Of a stretch of DNA of 64,000 nt, positions 27,579 through 37,005 are shown piece by piece; positions within the stretch are counted from its first letter, which is position 1; every line of letters begins with the position of its first letter. A program made the position numbers and the translations under genes. Origin of the DNA: Bog-793 sp963785415 (lineage in GTDB: Bacteria > Actinomycetota > Acidimicrobiia > Acidimicrobiales > Bog-793); the NCBI GenBank assembly GCA_963785415.1, contig CAWAVB010000001.1, positions 310,001-374,000 on the forward strand, written 5' to 3'. The notes beneath the pieces are model-generated. The model saw nothing but the letters and a program-made list of their open reading frames with translations. It was not told where the DNA came from and ran no database searches.

Positions 27579-28682
27579 TCACGTACCTGAGAAGCACGCC
27601 TTGATGGCTTGCTGAGACGAAGGCTGGATCTCTGCAGCGGTTGTAACGCTAGAACTCGGCGCGCTCAGAAGAGCACCTCCTTGTTCGTAGATCGCCTGGC
27701 CCCAGAAGTAGATTCCGCCCATGTTGTGCGACCGGAAGAACGTACAGGCCGCTGTGTACCAGTTGGCCTGGATCGATTGATTGAATGGATTCATCGTGAG
27801 CGGCAGCGACCACGCGTACGGCTGAGAATAAGCACCGTCTTGAGGCAGGATGCCGATCTCGGAGATTGTCGCCGAGGATATGTGCGAGAAGGAATACGTC
27901 GTGGCAAGAGCTGAGTCCCAGCCTGCGACGATCTCACTTGGCGTGGCCGTGTTTCCAAGCTGACGCAAGGGGACATACATGTCCACACCGACGCTCGTAC
28001 CCGCCCAGCGAACTCCGTCATCTTGATCTGGCGCCCAGTTCGTAGTGAATACCAGGTCACCCTTGTACACCCTCCGTGCTTTGGCGATGAGTGAACTCCA
28101 CATCGGCTTCGCAGCCATGCTCTGCAGCTCTGTCGAGATCGCGAAGTGTTCCACGTTGTACGCCCGGGCCATTGTCAGATACGGCAGCATCGTGTTCCAG
28201 TAGTTCTTAAACCACTCACTGGTGTTCGTCGGGTCGATGATGCCGCGCCAAGCGCCAACCTTCTCGGACCGCAGATCTGTCTCTTGGAGTATCGGCCGGA
28301 GAAAGACGTGCAATCCCTGGGAATGCGCTACTTCTACGATCTCGGCGATTTGCGTCGGAGTCGGTGTTTCAAATTCGCTATTGCAGACGTCCCTCGCGAA
28401 AAAGGCGTTCGAGTTGAGCGAATAGGTATAGAGCGGGAAGGCGATGGCAATCGAGTTTGCACCGAGACCTTTGAAGGCCTCCACCTGTGTCGTAGCCATC
28501 TGTGACCACACCGCCGCCGACTGGCAGTCGTAAACAACGTATGTGTTGATTCCGAGTTGCTTCCGTGTCACATGCTGGCGCGCCGCCGACGTGGGTCCCG
28601 ATCCAACCGATACCTCGGCCAGGACCACCGTGAGCAGCGCGAGGCCGAGGGCAGCCAGAATGTGCTTCAGACTCAATGACAT
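27579..28682 (-). CDS. Secreted GH113-like glycoside hydrolase
   Basis: A 367-residue protein with a signal peptide (MSLSLKHILAALGLALLTVV, cleavage near residues 30-35). The mature part is a TIM barrel: GINTYVVYDCQSAAVW, FKGLGANSIAIAFPLYTYSL, AHSQGLHVFLRPILQETD and NVEHFAISTELQSM, where the Glu is the likely acid/base. The layout matches the GH113 (beta-mannanase) and GTA TIM-barrel group. A ribosome-binding site AGGAGGG lies 5-6 nt before the ATG. It leads a minus-strand operon with an anchored protein, a large membrane protein and a GT2 enzyme. A role in trimming or releasing the surface glycan is inferred. Confidence 0.72.
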   Translation of the reverse strand: MSLSLKHILAALGLALLTVVLAEVSVGSGPTSAARQHVTRKQLGINTYVVYDCQSAAVWSQMATTQVEAFKGLGANSIAIAFPLYTYSLNSNAFFARDVCNSEFETPTPTQIAEIVEVAHSQGLHVFLRPILQETDLRSEKVGAWRGIIDPTNTSEWFKNYWNTMLPYLTMARAYNVEHFAISTELQSMAAKPMWSSLIAKARRVYKGDLVFTTNWAPDQDDGVRWAGTSVGVDMYVPLRQLGNTATPSEIVAGWDSALATTYSFSHISSATISEIGILPQDGAYSQPYAWSLPLTMNPFNQSIQANWYTAACTFFRSHNMGGIYFWGQAIYEQGGALLSAPSSSVTTAAEIQPSSQQAIKACFSGT

Positions 28683-28886
28683 CCGACCCTCCTAATCACG
28701 TCCGATTCACGACGCATTGACAACGGATGTTGTCGCCGGCGTCACCAGTCAGCTGGCTCCGTTTCATCTGATGCCCTATCCTACAGCGGCATTTCTCGCC
28801 AACCGTTCACCGGCTTTCCTTCTAGAGAACAGCTTCTCGCGCACCTGCCGGTTGTTCACCGTCAGCTCCGCGAAGGACGAAAGTCA

Positions 28887-29084
28887 ATGAAAATAACGAG
28901 GGAGCCCCGTCACCGGCCAGATCTCAAGCGGAGGCTCGCCTCGGAGGAACAGAAGTTCGATGCCGATGAATCGCTCGCGGCAATCGTGTACCACTTATAC
29001 TCGTGCGGGTTTCCAATCGTTGGCACCACGTGTCGTGAAATGCTGCATCAACCTGCCGAGCAGGACCAGTCGGAGTTCGCATGA
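28887..29084 (+). CDS. Possible small protein upstream of GT14
   Basis: A 65-residue open frame (MKITREPRHRPDLKRRLASE to DQSEFA) whose TGA overlaps the ATG of the GT14 gene as ATGA. No known domain; it has a basic N-terminus and two Cys. The tight overlap is the main reason to record it. It could equally be a leader without function. Confidence 0.35.
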   Translation: MKITREPRHRPDLKRRLASEEQKFDADESLAAIVYHLYSCGFPIVGTTCREMLHQPAEQDQSEFA

Positions 29085-29935
29085 CAACTGCCTACCTCGT
29101 CATGGCCCATCGGGATGCCCTCATGTTTCGACGGCTAGTCGCCGCGTTACCCGAAACGGCCTCGGTCTATGCCCATATAGACGCGCGAGTTGATGTAAAG
29201 CCATTTGAAGTCGGTTGCCCATCCGTGATCTTCCTCGAACACCGGCTTTCCCCCAATTGGGCATCGTGGACCATCGTCGAGGTGGCAACCCTACTGCTTG
29301 AAGCCGCGCTCCGTGACACTAGCGTTGCGAGATGCACGCTCCTGAGCGGCCAGTGCTACCCCATTCTCTCCCCGAACGCCCTCACAGCGTGGGAAGAGGA
29401 TCCGGTGGACCATCTCGAGATCGTATCCGCACCAAACCCGAAATGGGGCAAGGAAGCATGGCGTTTCGAGCGTCGCTGGAACACCACCGGGCGCCGCAAA
29501 CCTGACTCACTGACCGCGCGGGTCTCTGGTGCGCTCACGCGCCACTTCGGGTCACGGAGTGAGTTGACCGCCTTAGTCGGGGGAACGCCTCTCTATGCGG
29601 GATCTGCTTGGTGGTCATTCACGCGCGCAACTGCGGAGCGTGCAGCGCACACGGCCCGTAACGATAGTGCTTTGATTGAGTACTTTTCCCATACCTATTC
29701 GCCCGACGAATCGTTCTGGCATACCGTCGTTGCACGATATGTTGACATTGCCACGATCGCCTGCGGGCCTACGTTCGTAAAGTGGCAGGGAGGACCGCAT
29801 CCGGCCCCGCTCACGTCCGAAGATGTCATTCGAGAGGCGCGCGCGAGACGCTTTGCTTTCGCAAGAAAGTTTGCCAGCGAACAGACCGAGCTTCTGGACC
29901 TTGTTGATCGCCTCAGGCAGGGACGAGCCCCATAG
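29081..29935 (+). CDS. GT14-family (core-2/I-branching type) glycosyltransferase
   Basis: A 284-residue protein. It starts TTAYLVMAHRDALMFRRLVA, the hallmark first strand of bacterial GT14 proteins, followed by VYAHIDARVD. The core motif LSGQCYPILSP corresponds to the LS-G-x-D/C-x-P-L segment of this family. The C-terminal half carries LYAGSAWWSFTRATAER (the GSxWW site) and SPDESFWHTVVARY (P-D-E-x-F/W, the catalytic Glu region). GT14 enzymes transfer xylose or N-acetylglucosamine as branches. It is probably a branching enzyme of the surface polysaccharide. Confidence 0.88.
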   Translation: MTTAYLVMAHRDALMFRRLVAALPETASVYAHIDARVDVKPFEVGCPSVIFLEHRLSPNWASWTIVEVATLLLEAALRDTSVARCTLLSGQCYPILSPNALTAWEEDPVDHLEIVSAPNPKWGKEAWRFERRWNTTGRRKPDSLTARVSGALTRHFGSRSELTALVGGTPLYAGSAWWSFTRATAERAAHTARNDSALIEYFSHTYSPDESFWHTVVARYVDIATIACGPTFVKWQGGPHPAPLTSEDVIREARARRFAFARKFASEQTELLDLVDRLRQGRAP

Positions 29936-30221
29936 CACGCGTGCGCAAGAGTCATGACACGCGTGCTCGAGAGCACACGGTGATGTTCCTCAAGCCAAGG
30001 GCCGACAAACAAGACGCCGCGAACGCATTTCAGCGATTCGCGTGTAACCTTTTCTGCATTAGCGACCGCAATTCGGAGGCTGGAAGGGTGTTTACCCAAT
30101 GTCGACGCGATCGGGGAGTCCGCGACAGTGAACGCGAAGTCGTAGCTGCCGCCGACTCTCGAAATGCCTTGATATTGCCCGTTCCGAATCCGTTGTTGAT
30201 GGATGATCGCCGGACCCGCCG

Positions 30222-31061
30222 ATGATTAGCGCGTCTGTTGTAATTCCTGTCGGACCTCGCATCGACCATCTCAACGAGCAGTTGCATGCTCTTGCGTGTC
30301 AGGAAACGGCTCTTGCCTTTGAGGTCGTCGTTGTCGACAACATGCCAGAGGGACGCGATATTGACGTTCCCGACGATCGGTTTCGCGTCGTTCACGCGCC
30401 CGAACGGCCAAACATCGCCTACGCGCGGAACGTTGGTGTCGGTCAGGCGAGTGCAAGTTTGATTCTCTTCTGCGATGCGGACGACATCGTTTCGTCGGGG
30501 TGGGTTGACGCGATGTCGTGCGCCGGATTTCATTTCGATGTGTTCGGGGGGCCGATCGACGATCGTCCGCTAGACGCGTTATTGGCCGCGAAGTCCCTGG
30601 GGCACCGCCTCTATCTGCCCAACGACCTAGGTCCGATGCCCTGGTTCATAAGCGCGAATATCGGGTTGACGTCAGAGGCGTTCAGGAAACTTGGCGGATG
30701 GGACGACACCTATCGCGCCGCCGAGGATATCGACCTGTGCTGGCGCGCCCAACTCGCGGGGCTGAAACTGGGCTTTGTTCCCGATGCACTCGTGGACTAC
30801 CGCCCCCGGGTATCTGCCCGCGAGGCGTTCTCTCAGGGATGGTCCTGGGGGTTCGCAGAGCCTCGGCTTTTCGGTCGATACCGCAGCCACGGAATGTGGA
30901 GGCCCCGCCTGCGTGATGCCGCGCTCGACTATGCCAAACTTACGCTTTCCGTGCCGTTGCTGGTTTTATCGCGCCGCTTACGCAGGGATTGGGCCAGGCT
31001 CCTCGGGCTCCGTCTGGGTCGCGCGATGGGAAGCATACGATGGAAACAGCTCCTCTTATAG
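30222..31061 (+). CDS. GT2-family glycosyltransferase (paralogue 2)
   Basis: A 279-residue enzyme collinear with the one at 11884-12723: no gaps are needed and more than half of the residues are identical by eye, including PVGPxIDHL-EQL, FRVVHAPER, ILFCDADD, FDVFGGPID, LGGWDD-YRAAED and the C-terminal RRLRR-WA-LLG-RLGR-MGS-RW. DxD is FCDADDIV (about residue 85) and the ED motif is AAEDIDLCW. The two probably make related linkages. The pair arose by duplication, and the copies now sit on either side of about 18 kb of polysaccharide genes. Confidence 0.86.
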   Translation: MISASVVIPVGPRIDHLNEQLHALACQETALAFEVVVVDNMPEGRDIDVPDDRFRVVHAPERPNIAYARNVGVGQASASLILFCDADDIVSSGWVDAMSCAGFHFDVFGGPIDDRPLDALLAAKSLGHRLYLPNDLGPMPWFISANIGLTSEAFRKLGGWDDTYRAAEDIDLCWRAQLAGLKLGFVPDALVDYRPRVSAREAFSQGWSWGFAEPRLFGRYRSHGMWRPRLRDAALDYAKLTLSVPLLVLSRRLRRDWARLLGLRLGRAMGSIRWKQLLL

Positions 31062-31180
31062 ACAATCAGACACATCACCGCTTGCGCGTCACTCGCTGAG
31101 TAGATATCTCCGGCACCGAGTCGCCCGACTACGCCGGGGTCTCTTGGGGTTCACTATCGACGAAATTGGCAGCTAGCCCT

Positions 31181-32137
31181 GCCTCCTAACCGAAGGCACT
31201 CGCGTAGAGAGCAGTCGATGCCGGCACCGTAGACCTGAGCGGGGTGATCCCGTCGCAATCGCAGTCGAAGTAGCTCTCGTAGGCGACGTCGTTGTTCTTG
31301 ACGATCCCGATGATGCCGTTCATGTAGACGGTGTCATCGGTTCCTTCGAGGCCCCACTCGGGAAGGCTCAGCGGTTTGCCCTGCGCCTTGGCGAAGGCGA
31401 CCATGCCGGACATGCTGTTCTGGATCGAAGGATCAATCGTGAAGAGCTCAGCCCAGCCTTCCTGGGCGGCGCTCTTGCCGGTCCAGCAGTCGGCGTCGTA
31501 GAAGTCGGCCCCGATGATGTCGACGTATGCGTTGCCCGGATACGCCTGAGCGAGCGGGATATTGGTCGTGCAGGTGTTCGGGTTCCAGTCGAACAGGAAG
31601 TGCTCGCCCGGCACGGAGCGCATCGCCGTCACCTCGTTTTGGTAGCACCCGATCCAGTTCGCAAGTTCAGTCGAGTAGTTCGGGTCGGAGGGCAGACCAA
31701 CGAAGTCGTTCTCCCAGTCGCCGTTGAACTCCTTGCCGAGGCGGATGACGGAGTTGCCCGCGCCCGCCGCGACGAGGTTCTCTGCGAGGGTTACCGCGTA
31801 CTGGTCGTAAGCGCCGGACGCGCAGGTAGCCTCCCATGCCGTGTTCGTCGGATAGCCAGTCGGTGAAACGCTCTCCGGGACGAGGTTGAGTCCCAACACC
31901 AACTGGTTATCCGGCGAAGCGGCGAGCCACGCGTCCCAGCCGTCGCTCGTGATGCGGGTCGGCCAGGGGTTGTCCCAGTCGGTCCACTGTGGATCCTCGT
32001 CAGCGAACTCCTCGATGCAGTTGTAGGTCACCCCGGTCGTCTGCTCCACCGCTGCCAACCCCGCGGTGGTGAAGACACCACCGGATTCTCCGATGTAGAT
32101 GCAGTTCGCCTTGGAGTCACCGGCCGTGATGACGCCG
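31181..32137. repeat. 957-bp direct repeat, copy 1
   Basis: Bases 31181-32137 appear identical to 33224-34180 (offset 2043) and encode the catalytic domain of two GH26-like proteins. Similarity resumes after a divergent linker for another about 325 bp (32170-32497 versus 34267-34594) with only one difference noticed (about 32432). Confidence 0.9.
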
Positions 32138-32718
32138 CTCGTTTTGAATGGTGACATCCTCGACCTCCGAGCTGGCGCGGTCGTCGTCGGAGCTGGCGCA
32201 GTCGTCGTCGGAGCCGCGGCGTTCACCGTGAGTGTCGCGGTGGCGGTCGTCGCCGACCCGGCCGTGTTCGTAAAGACAGTGTGGAACTCGTCGCCGCTCT
32301 GGGAAGCCGACGCGACCAATGAGTAGCTCGAGGAGATCGCGCCGGTGATGCCGGTCCACGTTTGACCCTTATTGGAGGAGACCTGCCACTGGACACGCGG
32401 CGTCGGCGCGCCGGAAGCCGAGGCCGCAAACCGTGTCGTCGCGCCAGCCGTCACCGTCGCACTCGCCGGCTGCGAAGTGATTGTCGGGGCGACATTCGCC
32501 GGTTCATCGGCCACCGTGGCAGGGATCGTCGTCGGGGTCTCCGTCGGTTCCTCCACTGACTTTGAGCCCATAAGCACGGAGTCGACACCGAGTTGACTCG
32601 GCGTCTCAATTGGAAGCTCCAATGATTTGAACGCCGGCTGACCGGAGGGAGCGGTCACAATCGCGAGGAAAACCGCGAGGCTCGTGGTCGCCATGCCACA
32701 TTTCGTCTTGAAGGACAC
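31186..32718 (-). CDS. Secreted Ig-like/GH26-like glycoside hydrolase (copy 1)
   Basis: A 510-residue protein from GTG 32718 (GAGGGGG upstream). Order: signal segment (TSLAVFLAIVTAPSG), low-complexity Pro/Thr region, one Ig-like domain (about 75-165, from APTITSQPASATVTAG to TATLTVNA), a PTTTAPA linker ending in ARRSRMSPFKT, then a catalytic part of about 315 residues. That part has VIRLGKEFNGDWEND and LSLPEWGLEG, the Glu pair expected of clan GH-A enzymes and placed as in GH26 beta-mannanases. Its substrate could be the locus's own glycan. The catalytic part is identical at DNA level to the next gene, while the linker and N-terminus differ. Confidence 0.75.
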   Translation of the reverse strand: MSFKTKCGMATTSLAVFLAIVTAPSGQPAFKSLELPIETPSQLGVDSVLMGSKSVEEPTETPTTIPATVADEPANVAPTITSQPASATVTAGATTRFAASASGAPTPRVQWQVSSNKGQTWTGITGAISSSYSLVASASQSGDEFHTVFTNTAGSATTATATLTVNAAAPTTTAPAPTTTAPARRSRMSPFKTSGVITAGDSKANCIYIGESGGVFTTAGLAAVEQTTGVTYNCIEEFADEDPQWTDWDNPWPTRITSDGWDAWLAASPDNQLVLGLNLVPESVSPTGYPTNTAWEATCASGAYDQYAVTLAENLVAAGAGNSVIRLGKEFNGDWENDFVGLPSDPNYSTELANWIGCYQNEVTAMRSVPGEHFLFDWNPNTCTTNIPLAQAYPGNAYVDIIGADFYDADCWTGKSAAQEGWAELFTIDPSIQNSMSGMVAFAKAQGKPLSLPEWGLEGTDDTVYMNGIIGIVKNNDVAYESYFDCDCDGITPLRSTVPASTALYASAFG

Positions 32719-33228
32719 TCGGCGGCCCCCTCGGGACTCGTTTCTTTATGTTGCGAAGGTGTTACTCGCTAACTCCCGTTGTCTCGTTGGTATCCCTAAC
32801 CTACAGGGCGACCGTGGTCGCGAGTAATCACGCTGATCTACCAGCCGTGACGCCACGAGACCGGGCGCGCATGCGACTGTTGTATCGGGCGCGTCAGACG
32901 GAAAACCGCCGGATCCGTTGGGCCCGCTGCTGGGATCAACCGATTCTGACCCCCAGCGTCGCACCGTGGATCAACGTTTGACTACAGATCCGCGTCTGCG
33001 CACCAAACCATCGGCGATCGCTTTGTTGAGCTGTCAGTGCGTGCGATCCAAACCCTTCACCAATGCCTAACGCGCTTCTTGGGAGCAGGCTACGCGAGTA
33101 CGGCCTTCGCGGTCGCATCCCAACCAGCGCACCAGAGCCTTCCCGCCGCCCCGTGGAGCTCAGACGGCAATCCCCCGACAACGCACCGTAACCGCGCCTG
33201 CAACGCCTCGCACGAAAGAAACCGCCTC
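32719..33228. other. Intergenic region between the two GH26-like genes
   Basis: About 510 bp with no supported gene. It should hold the promoter of copy 1. I looked for c-di-GMP and c-di-AMP riboswitch signatures and saw none. Confidence 0.5.
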
Positions 33229-34180
33229 CTAACCGAAGGCACTCGCGTAGAGAGCAGTCGATGCCGGCACCGTAGACCTGAGCGGGGTGATCCCGTCGCA
33301 ATCGCAGTCGAAGTAGCTCTCGTAGGCGACGTCGTTGTTCTTGACGATCCCGATGATGCCGTTCATGTAGACGGTGTCATCGGTTCCTTCGAGGCCCCAC
33401 TCGGGAAGGCTCAGCGGTTTGCCCTGCGCCTTGGCGAAGGCGACCATGCCGGACATGCTGTTCTGGATCGAAGGATCAATCGTGAAGAGCTCAGCCCAGC
33501 CTTCCTGGGCGGCGCTCTTGCCGGTCCAGCAGTCGGCGTCGTAGAAGTCGGCCCCGATGATGTCGACGTATGCGTTGCCCGGATACGCCTGAGCGAGCGG
33601 GATATTGGTCGTGCAGGTGTTCGGGTTCCAGTCGAACAGGAAGTGCTCGCCCGGCACGGAGCGCATCGCCGTCACCTCGTTTTGGTAGCACCCGATCCAG
33701 TTCGCAAGTTCAGTCGAGTAGTTCGGGTCGGAGGGCAGACCAACGAAGTCGTTCTCCCAGTCGCCGTTGAACTCCTTGCCGAGGCGGATGACGGAGTTGC
33801 CCGCGCCCGCCGCGACGAGGTTCTCTGCGAGGGTTACCGCGTACTGGTCGTAAGCGCCGGACGCGCAGGTAGCCTCCCATGCCGTGTTCGTCGGATAGCC
33901 AGTCGGTGAAACGCTCTCCGGGACGAGGTTGAGTCCCAACACCAACTGGTTATCCGGCGAAGCGGCGAGCCACGCGTCCCAGCCGTCGCTCGTGATGCGG
34001 GTCGGCCAGGGGTTGTCCCAGTCGGTCCACTGTGGATCCTCGTCAGCGAACTCCTCGATGCAGTTGTAGGTCACCCCGGTCGTCTGCTCCACCGCTGCCA
34101 ACCCCGCGGTGGTGAAGACACCACCGGATTCTCCGATGTAGATGCAGTTCGCCTTGGAGTCACCGGCCGTGATGACGCCG
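33224..34180. repeat. 957-bp direct repeat, copy 2
   Basis: Partner of 31181-32137, in the same orientation. The left boundary is just outside the stop codons of both genes (GCCTCCTAACCG) and the right boundary is in the linker, at GACGCCG. Confidence 0.9.
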
Positions 34181-35172
34181 GAAGTCGTCGCTGGCGTTGG
34201 TGGTGTCGTGGTGGTCGTCGTCGGAGCTGGCGCGGTCGTCGTCGGAGCTGGCGCAGTCGTCGTCGGAGCTGGCGCGGTCGTCGTCGGAGCTGGCGCAGTC
34301 GTCGTCGGAGCCGCGGCGTTCACCGTGAGTGTCGCGGTGGCGGTCGTCGCCGACCCGGCCGTGTTCGTAAAGACAGTGTGGAACTCGTCGCCGCTCTGGG
34401 AAGCCGACGCGACCAATGAGTAGCTCGAGGAGATCGCGCCGGTGATGCCGGTCCACGTTTGACCCTTATTGGAGGAGACCTGCCACTGGACACGCGGCGT
34501 CGGCGCGCCGGAAGCCGAGGCCGCAAACCGTGCCGTCGCGCCAGCCGTCACCGTCGCACTCGCCGGCTGCGAAGTGATTGTCGGGGCGACATTCCGCTTG
34601 GGTCGCGGATTCCGGTTCGAGCCGGTCGACGCGGTTGGCGTTGACCGAAATGCCTGGGCCTTAGCTGACAAGGTCTTGTCATCATTATTCGACTTCGTCA
34701 CCGTCAAATGTGCGGGCTTCGTCCTCGCGGAACCCGCCGCGTTCTGAAAGACCGCACGAAACTCGTCGCCCCGCTGGGAAGCTGAGCTGACAAAGGAATA
34801 GGTCCGTGATGTCGCGCCCGCGATGCGTTCCCAAGTGCGGCCGCGGTCAACCGAAATCTGCCACCGGACCTTGAGAGTTGGCGTGCCGGAAGCCGTGGCT
34901 GCAAAACGCGCCTGGGTACCGACAGCAACGATCAGATTCCTCGGCTGGGAAATAATCCTCGGAACCCTGGTCGCCGCCGTCGCATCGACACTGCCGATCT
35001 GACTCGCCAGAATGGCCACCGCCGCCGCAACGGCGCCACCCATGGCGATACGGCGCACGCTGTGGCGCGACGAACTCGTTCGGCGACGAAAAGCTTCGGA
35101 TGCAGCTGCGGATATCGACCACTCTGCGTGGCGCCACTCTCCGTGATGTCTGTCCGACGCGCGATCTGTCAT
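33229..35172 (-). CDS. Secreted two-Ig-domain GH26-like glycoside hydrolase (copy 2)
   Basis: A 647-residue protein. A cytoplasmic basic start is followed by a hydrophobic export segment (IAMGGAVAAAVAILASQIGS, about 43-62), Ig-like domain 1 (about 72-158, IISQPRNLIVAVGTQARFAA), a spacer, Ig-like domain 2 (about 190-280, nearly identical to the one in copy 1), a tandem PAPTTTA linker (about 285-325) and the GH26-like catalytic domain with VIRLGKEFNGDWEND and LSLPEWGLEG. Ig-like and PT-rich parts probably hold the enzyme in the cell envelope or on the glycan. Compared with copy 1 it has one more Ig-like domain and a longer linker. Confidence 0.75.
   Translation of the reverse strand: MTDRASDRHHGEWRHAEWSISAAASEAFRRRTSSSRHSVRRIAMGGAVAAAVAILASQIGSVDATAATRVPRIISQPRNLIVAVGTQARFAATASGTPTLKVRWQISVDRGRTWERIAGATSRTYSFVSSASQRGDEFRAVFQNAAGSARTKPAHLTVTKSNNDDKTLSAKAQAFRSTPTASTGSNRNPRPKRNVAPTITSQPASATVTAGATARFAASASGAPTPRVQWQVSSNKGQTWTGITGAISSSYSLVASASQSGDEFHTVFTNTAGSATTATATLTVNAAAPTTTAPAPTTTAPAPTTTAPAPTTTAPAPTTTTTTPPTPATTSGVITAGDSKANCIYIGESGGVFTTAGLAAVEQTTGVTYNCIEEFADEDPQWTDWDNPWPTRITSDGWDAWLAASPDNQLVLGLNLVPESVSPTGYPTNTAWEATCASGAYDQYAVTLAENLVAAGAGNSVIRLGKEFNGDWENDFVGLPSDPNYSTELANWIGCYQNEVTAMRSVPGEHFLFDWNPNTCTTNIPLAQAYPGNAYVDIIGADFYDADCWTGKSAAQEGWAELFTIDPSIQNSMSGMVAFAKAQGKPLSLPEWGLEGTDDTVYMNGIIGIVKNNDVAYESYFDCDCDGITPLRSTVPASTALYASAFG
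34216..34317. repeat. 21-bp tandem repeats encoding the PAPTTTA linker
   Basis: GTCGTCGTCGGAGCTGGCGC followed by G or A recurs in tandem in a 42-bp alternating higher-order pattern. Each 21-bp unit encodes PAPTTTA on the minus strand. Copy 1 (about 32167-32215) has fewer units, showing expansion or contraction between the copies. Confidence 0.85.
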
Positions 35173-35644
35173 GGATGCATCGTCTGCCCTGGCCAGTCAC
35201 GGGTACAGACGCGTCCATAGGCATTTTGCTGGTCATATTCGCTTCAGCAGGCGGCACAATTGAACCAAACGGCCCGAAAACAGAGTCTGATTTGTAGTAC
35301 AGGTTGATTAAGCTGCGGCATTACACCACGACGGACGGTGAGGTGCTGACGGCAGCCCGACTTCCCTGTTGAACACAGACAGTGGTGCGCAAGACTCTGC
35401 AACCGTAACGACGAGCTCCAAAGAATGGAGCAATTTCACTCGGGCTCGATACTTGCGAACCTGGACCGACACGAATCGCTTGCTCAATCCTAGTCGAGTT
35501 CGATTGTGTCAAGTCACGGCTAGCAACGCGCTTCAGATGCCCGTGGAAGCCAGCGCCGCTCTCCAGACGAAACGCAGGCAACGACCCTCCCGCCCTGTCT
35601 CGTGCGAGAACTACTCCCCCGAAGGACCGCCGTTCCAGTCCAGG
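35173..35644. other. Intergenic region
   Basis: About 470 bp upstream of the longer GH26-like gene. I see no supported gene; it has lower G+C than the neighbouring coding DNA and likely holds that gene's promoter. Confidence 0.5.
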
Positions 35645-36121
35645 TCAGTGCACATGCCGTTGACATATCGCGTGCAGAACAACAAGGCGTCTAGCCGAAT
35701 TCCTGCCGGTGATCAGTTCGAGTGATGGTTGAAAAGATCCGAATTCCAGAAGATAGGTTGCTAGCTTCAGCCGTTTCTTCACGACTCGAATGTCCTCGAT
35801 CTCACACCACGGCCATCGGTGAATCGACCCGACCGTCGGCGATACGTAGTAGAGGGCTTTGCTCGTCCCTAACCAGTCGGAGTCCAACGCATCGACGCCC
35901 ATGTCAAGCGCCTGTTCGCTCCCGACGCGGTCTACGAAGGCGTTAACGATTTCCTTATCGAGAGTCTCGATTCGTGCCGGGCCGCCGAGGATTGGATCCT
36001 CGTCAGGAATCCGCGTCGAAAACAGGTGCAGACTCTCAGTCTGCGTTCCACCGAAGCGCTTGAATACCTGACCGCGAGCATGCACAGAGGCTTTCCAGCG
36101 CCCAAACTCGTCGCTAGTCAC
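35645..36121 (-). CDS. Hypothetical protein with a possible PH-like fold
   Basis: A 158-residue protein, family not recognised. It has no signal or membrane segment. The C-terminal half, with KALYYVSPTVGSIHRWPWCE, IEDIRVVKKRLKLATYLLEF and LELITGRNSARRLVVLHAI, has the strand-rich pattern and final helix of bacterial PH/GRAM-like domains, but this is a weak pattern match. The N-terminal half is charged. It is downstream of the long GH26-like gene on the same strand, separated from an IS3 element by about 0.9 kb without genes. Confidence 0.45.
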   Translation of the reverse strand: MTSDEFGRWKASVHARGQVFKRFGGTQTESLHLFSTRIPDEDPILGGPARIETLDKEIVNAFVDRVGSEQALDMGVDALDSDWLGTSKALYYVSPTVGSIHRWPWCEIEDIRVVKKRLKLATYLLEFGSFQPSLELITGRNSARRLVVLHAICQRHVH

Positions 36122-37005
36122 CTTATCAGAACGTCACGTACCGACCACGATGGCCGGAATCGAAGTTGTCGCCGGTTGTCGTGTTGCGTGACCTAATAGC
36201 TGAAAAATCACCCAGTCCTAGCCCCCGGCCCCCTCCAGGCTCTCGAGATTGAGCATCGCGCCCGGTCGACTCCGATGAAACCCTTGTCAGATGCGTTGGC
36301 ATTGCGATTTTCGATCGCGGCGAACCCGCCAGATCCGCCTGCGAGTTGCACGCACTACCAGGCAAGAATCGTTGGCCAATCACCGGGCCGGTCAGGTCAA
36401 CAAACATCGCCACGAACGGCACGCCATACGACAGTGTCGTGATATGCGGTGAGGCGCGACCGGTCGGGTCTGCATGTCCCTCGCCAGTCCGAGTCGCAAT
36501 GCGAGCGCTTTGCAAGATTGCAGACCTGCATGCGTGCCTACTGAAGAGCATGAGCACCGGAATGCGACCGGAACAAATGAGACAAGGCGCTTGGGCGATG
36601 ACACCAGCATCTGCGGATTGCGAGTCGCCTTACGCCGTGCGGACCAGCGAGGATGATGGAGTTTGGGTAGATCCGCCATGGTACCCATCTAGTTCTTGTG
36701 CGGTCTGGCGAGGATGGTGGGAACTTGTCGCGCGTAGCTCCGTTGACCACGACCAGGCCCGTCAGTACGGACTGACTCAAATGTGGTTGACTCGTTCCGT
36801 CGAGCGACCGGCTGCGTAAACCTAATCGTGCGAACCAGTTGGCGACAACATCCACACTACCTGGAACTTAGTTTCGCACGTTACGCCTGGCAGCTGCGAT
36901 GGTCATGCTCACCAACTCGCCAGGCTTCGTCTCGCGTGACAAAGCCGCTTCGCTAGCTGCGAAGGATGACTACCCTATTCGCGGGCTGAGCCGCCCCGAG
37001 ATTGG
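36122..37005. other. 0.9-kb region without a supported gene
   Basis: Overlapping short frames on both strands (for example 36346-36819 plus, 36126-36557 minus) show no family features. The region leads up to the left end of the IS3 element and may be decayed sequence. Confidence 0.5.

Noticed and set aside
32719..35300. c-di-GMP or c-di-AMP riboswitch before the GH26-like genes
   Set aside because: I looked for the conserved core blocks in both leaders on the minus strand and did not find them.
36346..36819. 157-codon plus-strand frame before IS3
   Set aside because: No domain pattern, conflicts with equally long frames on the other strand, and no good ribosome-binding site.
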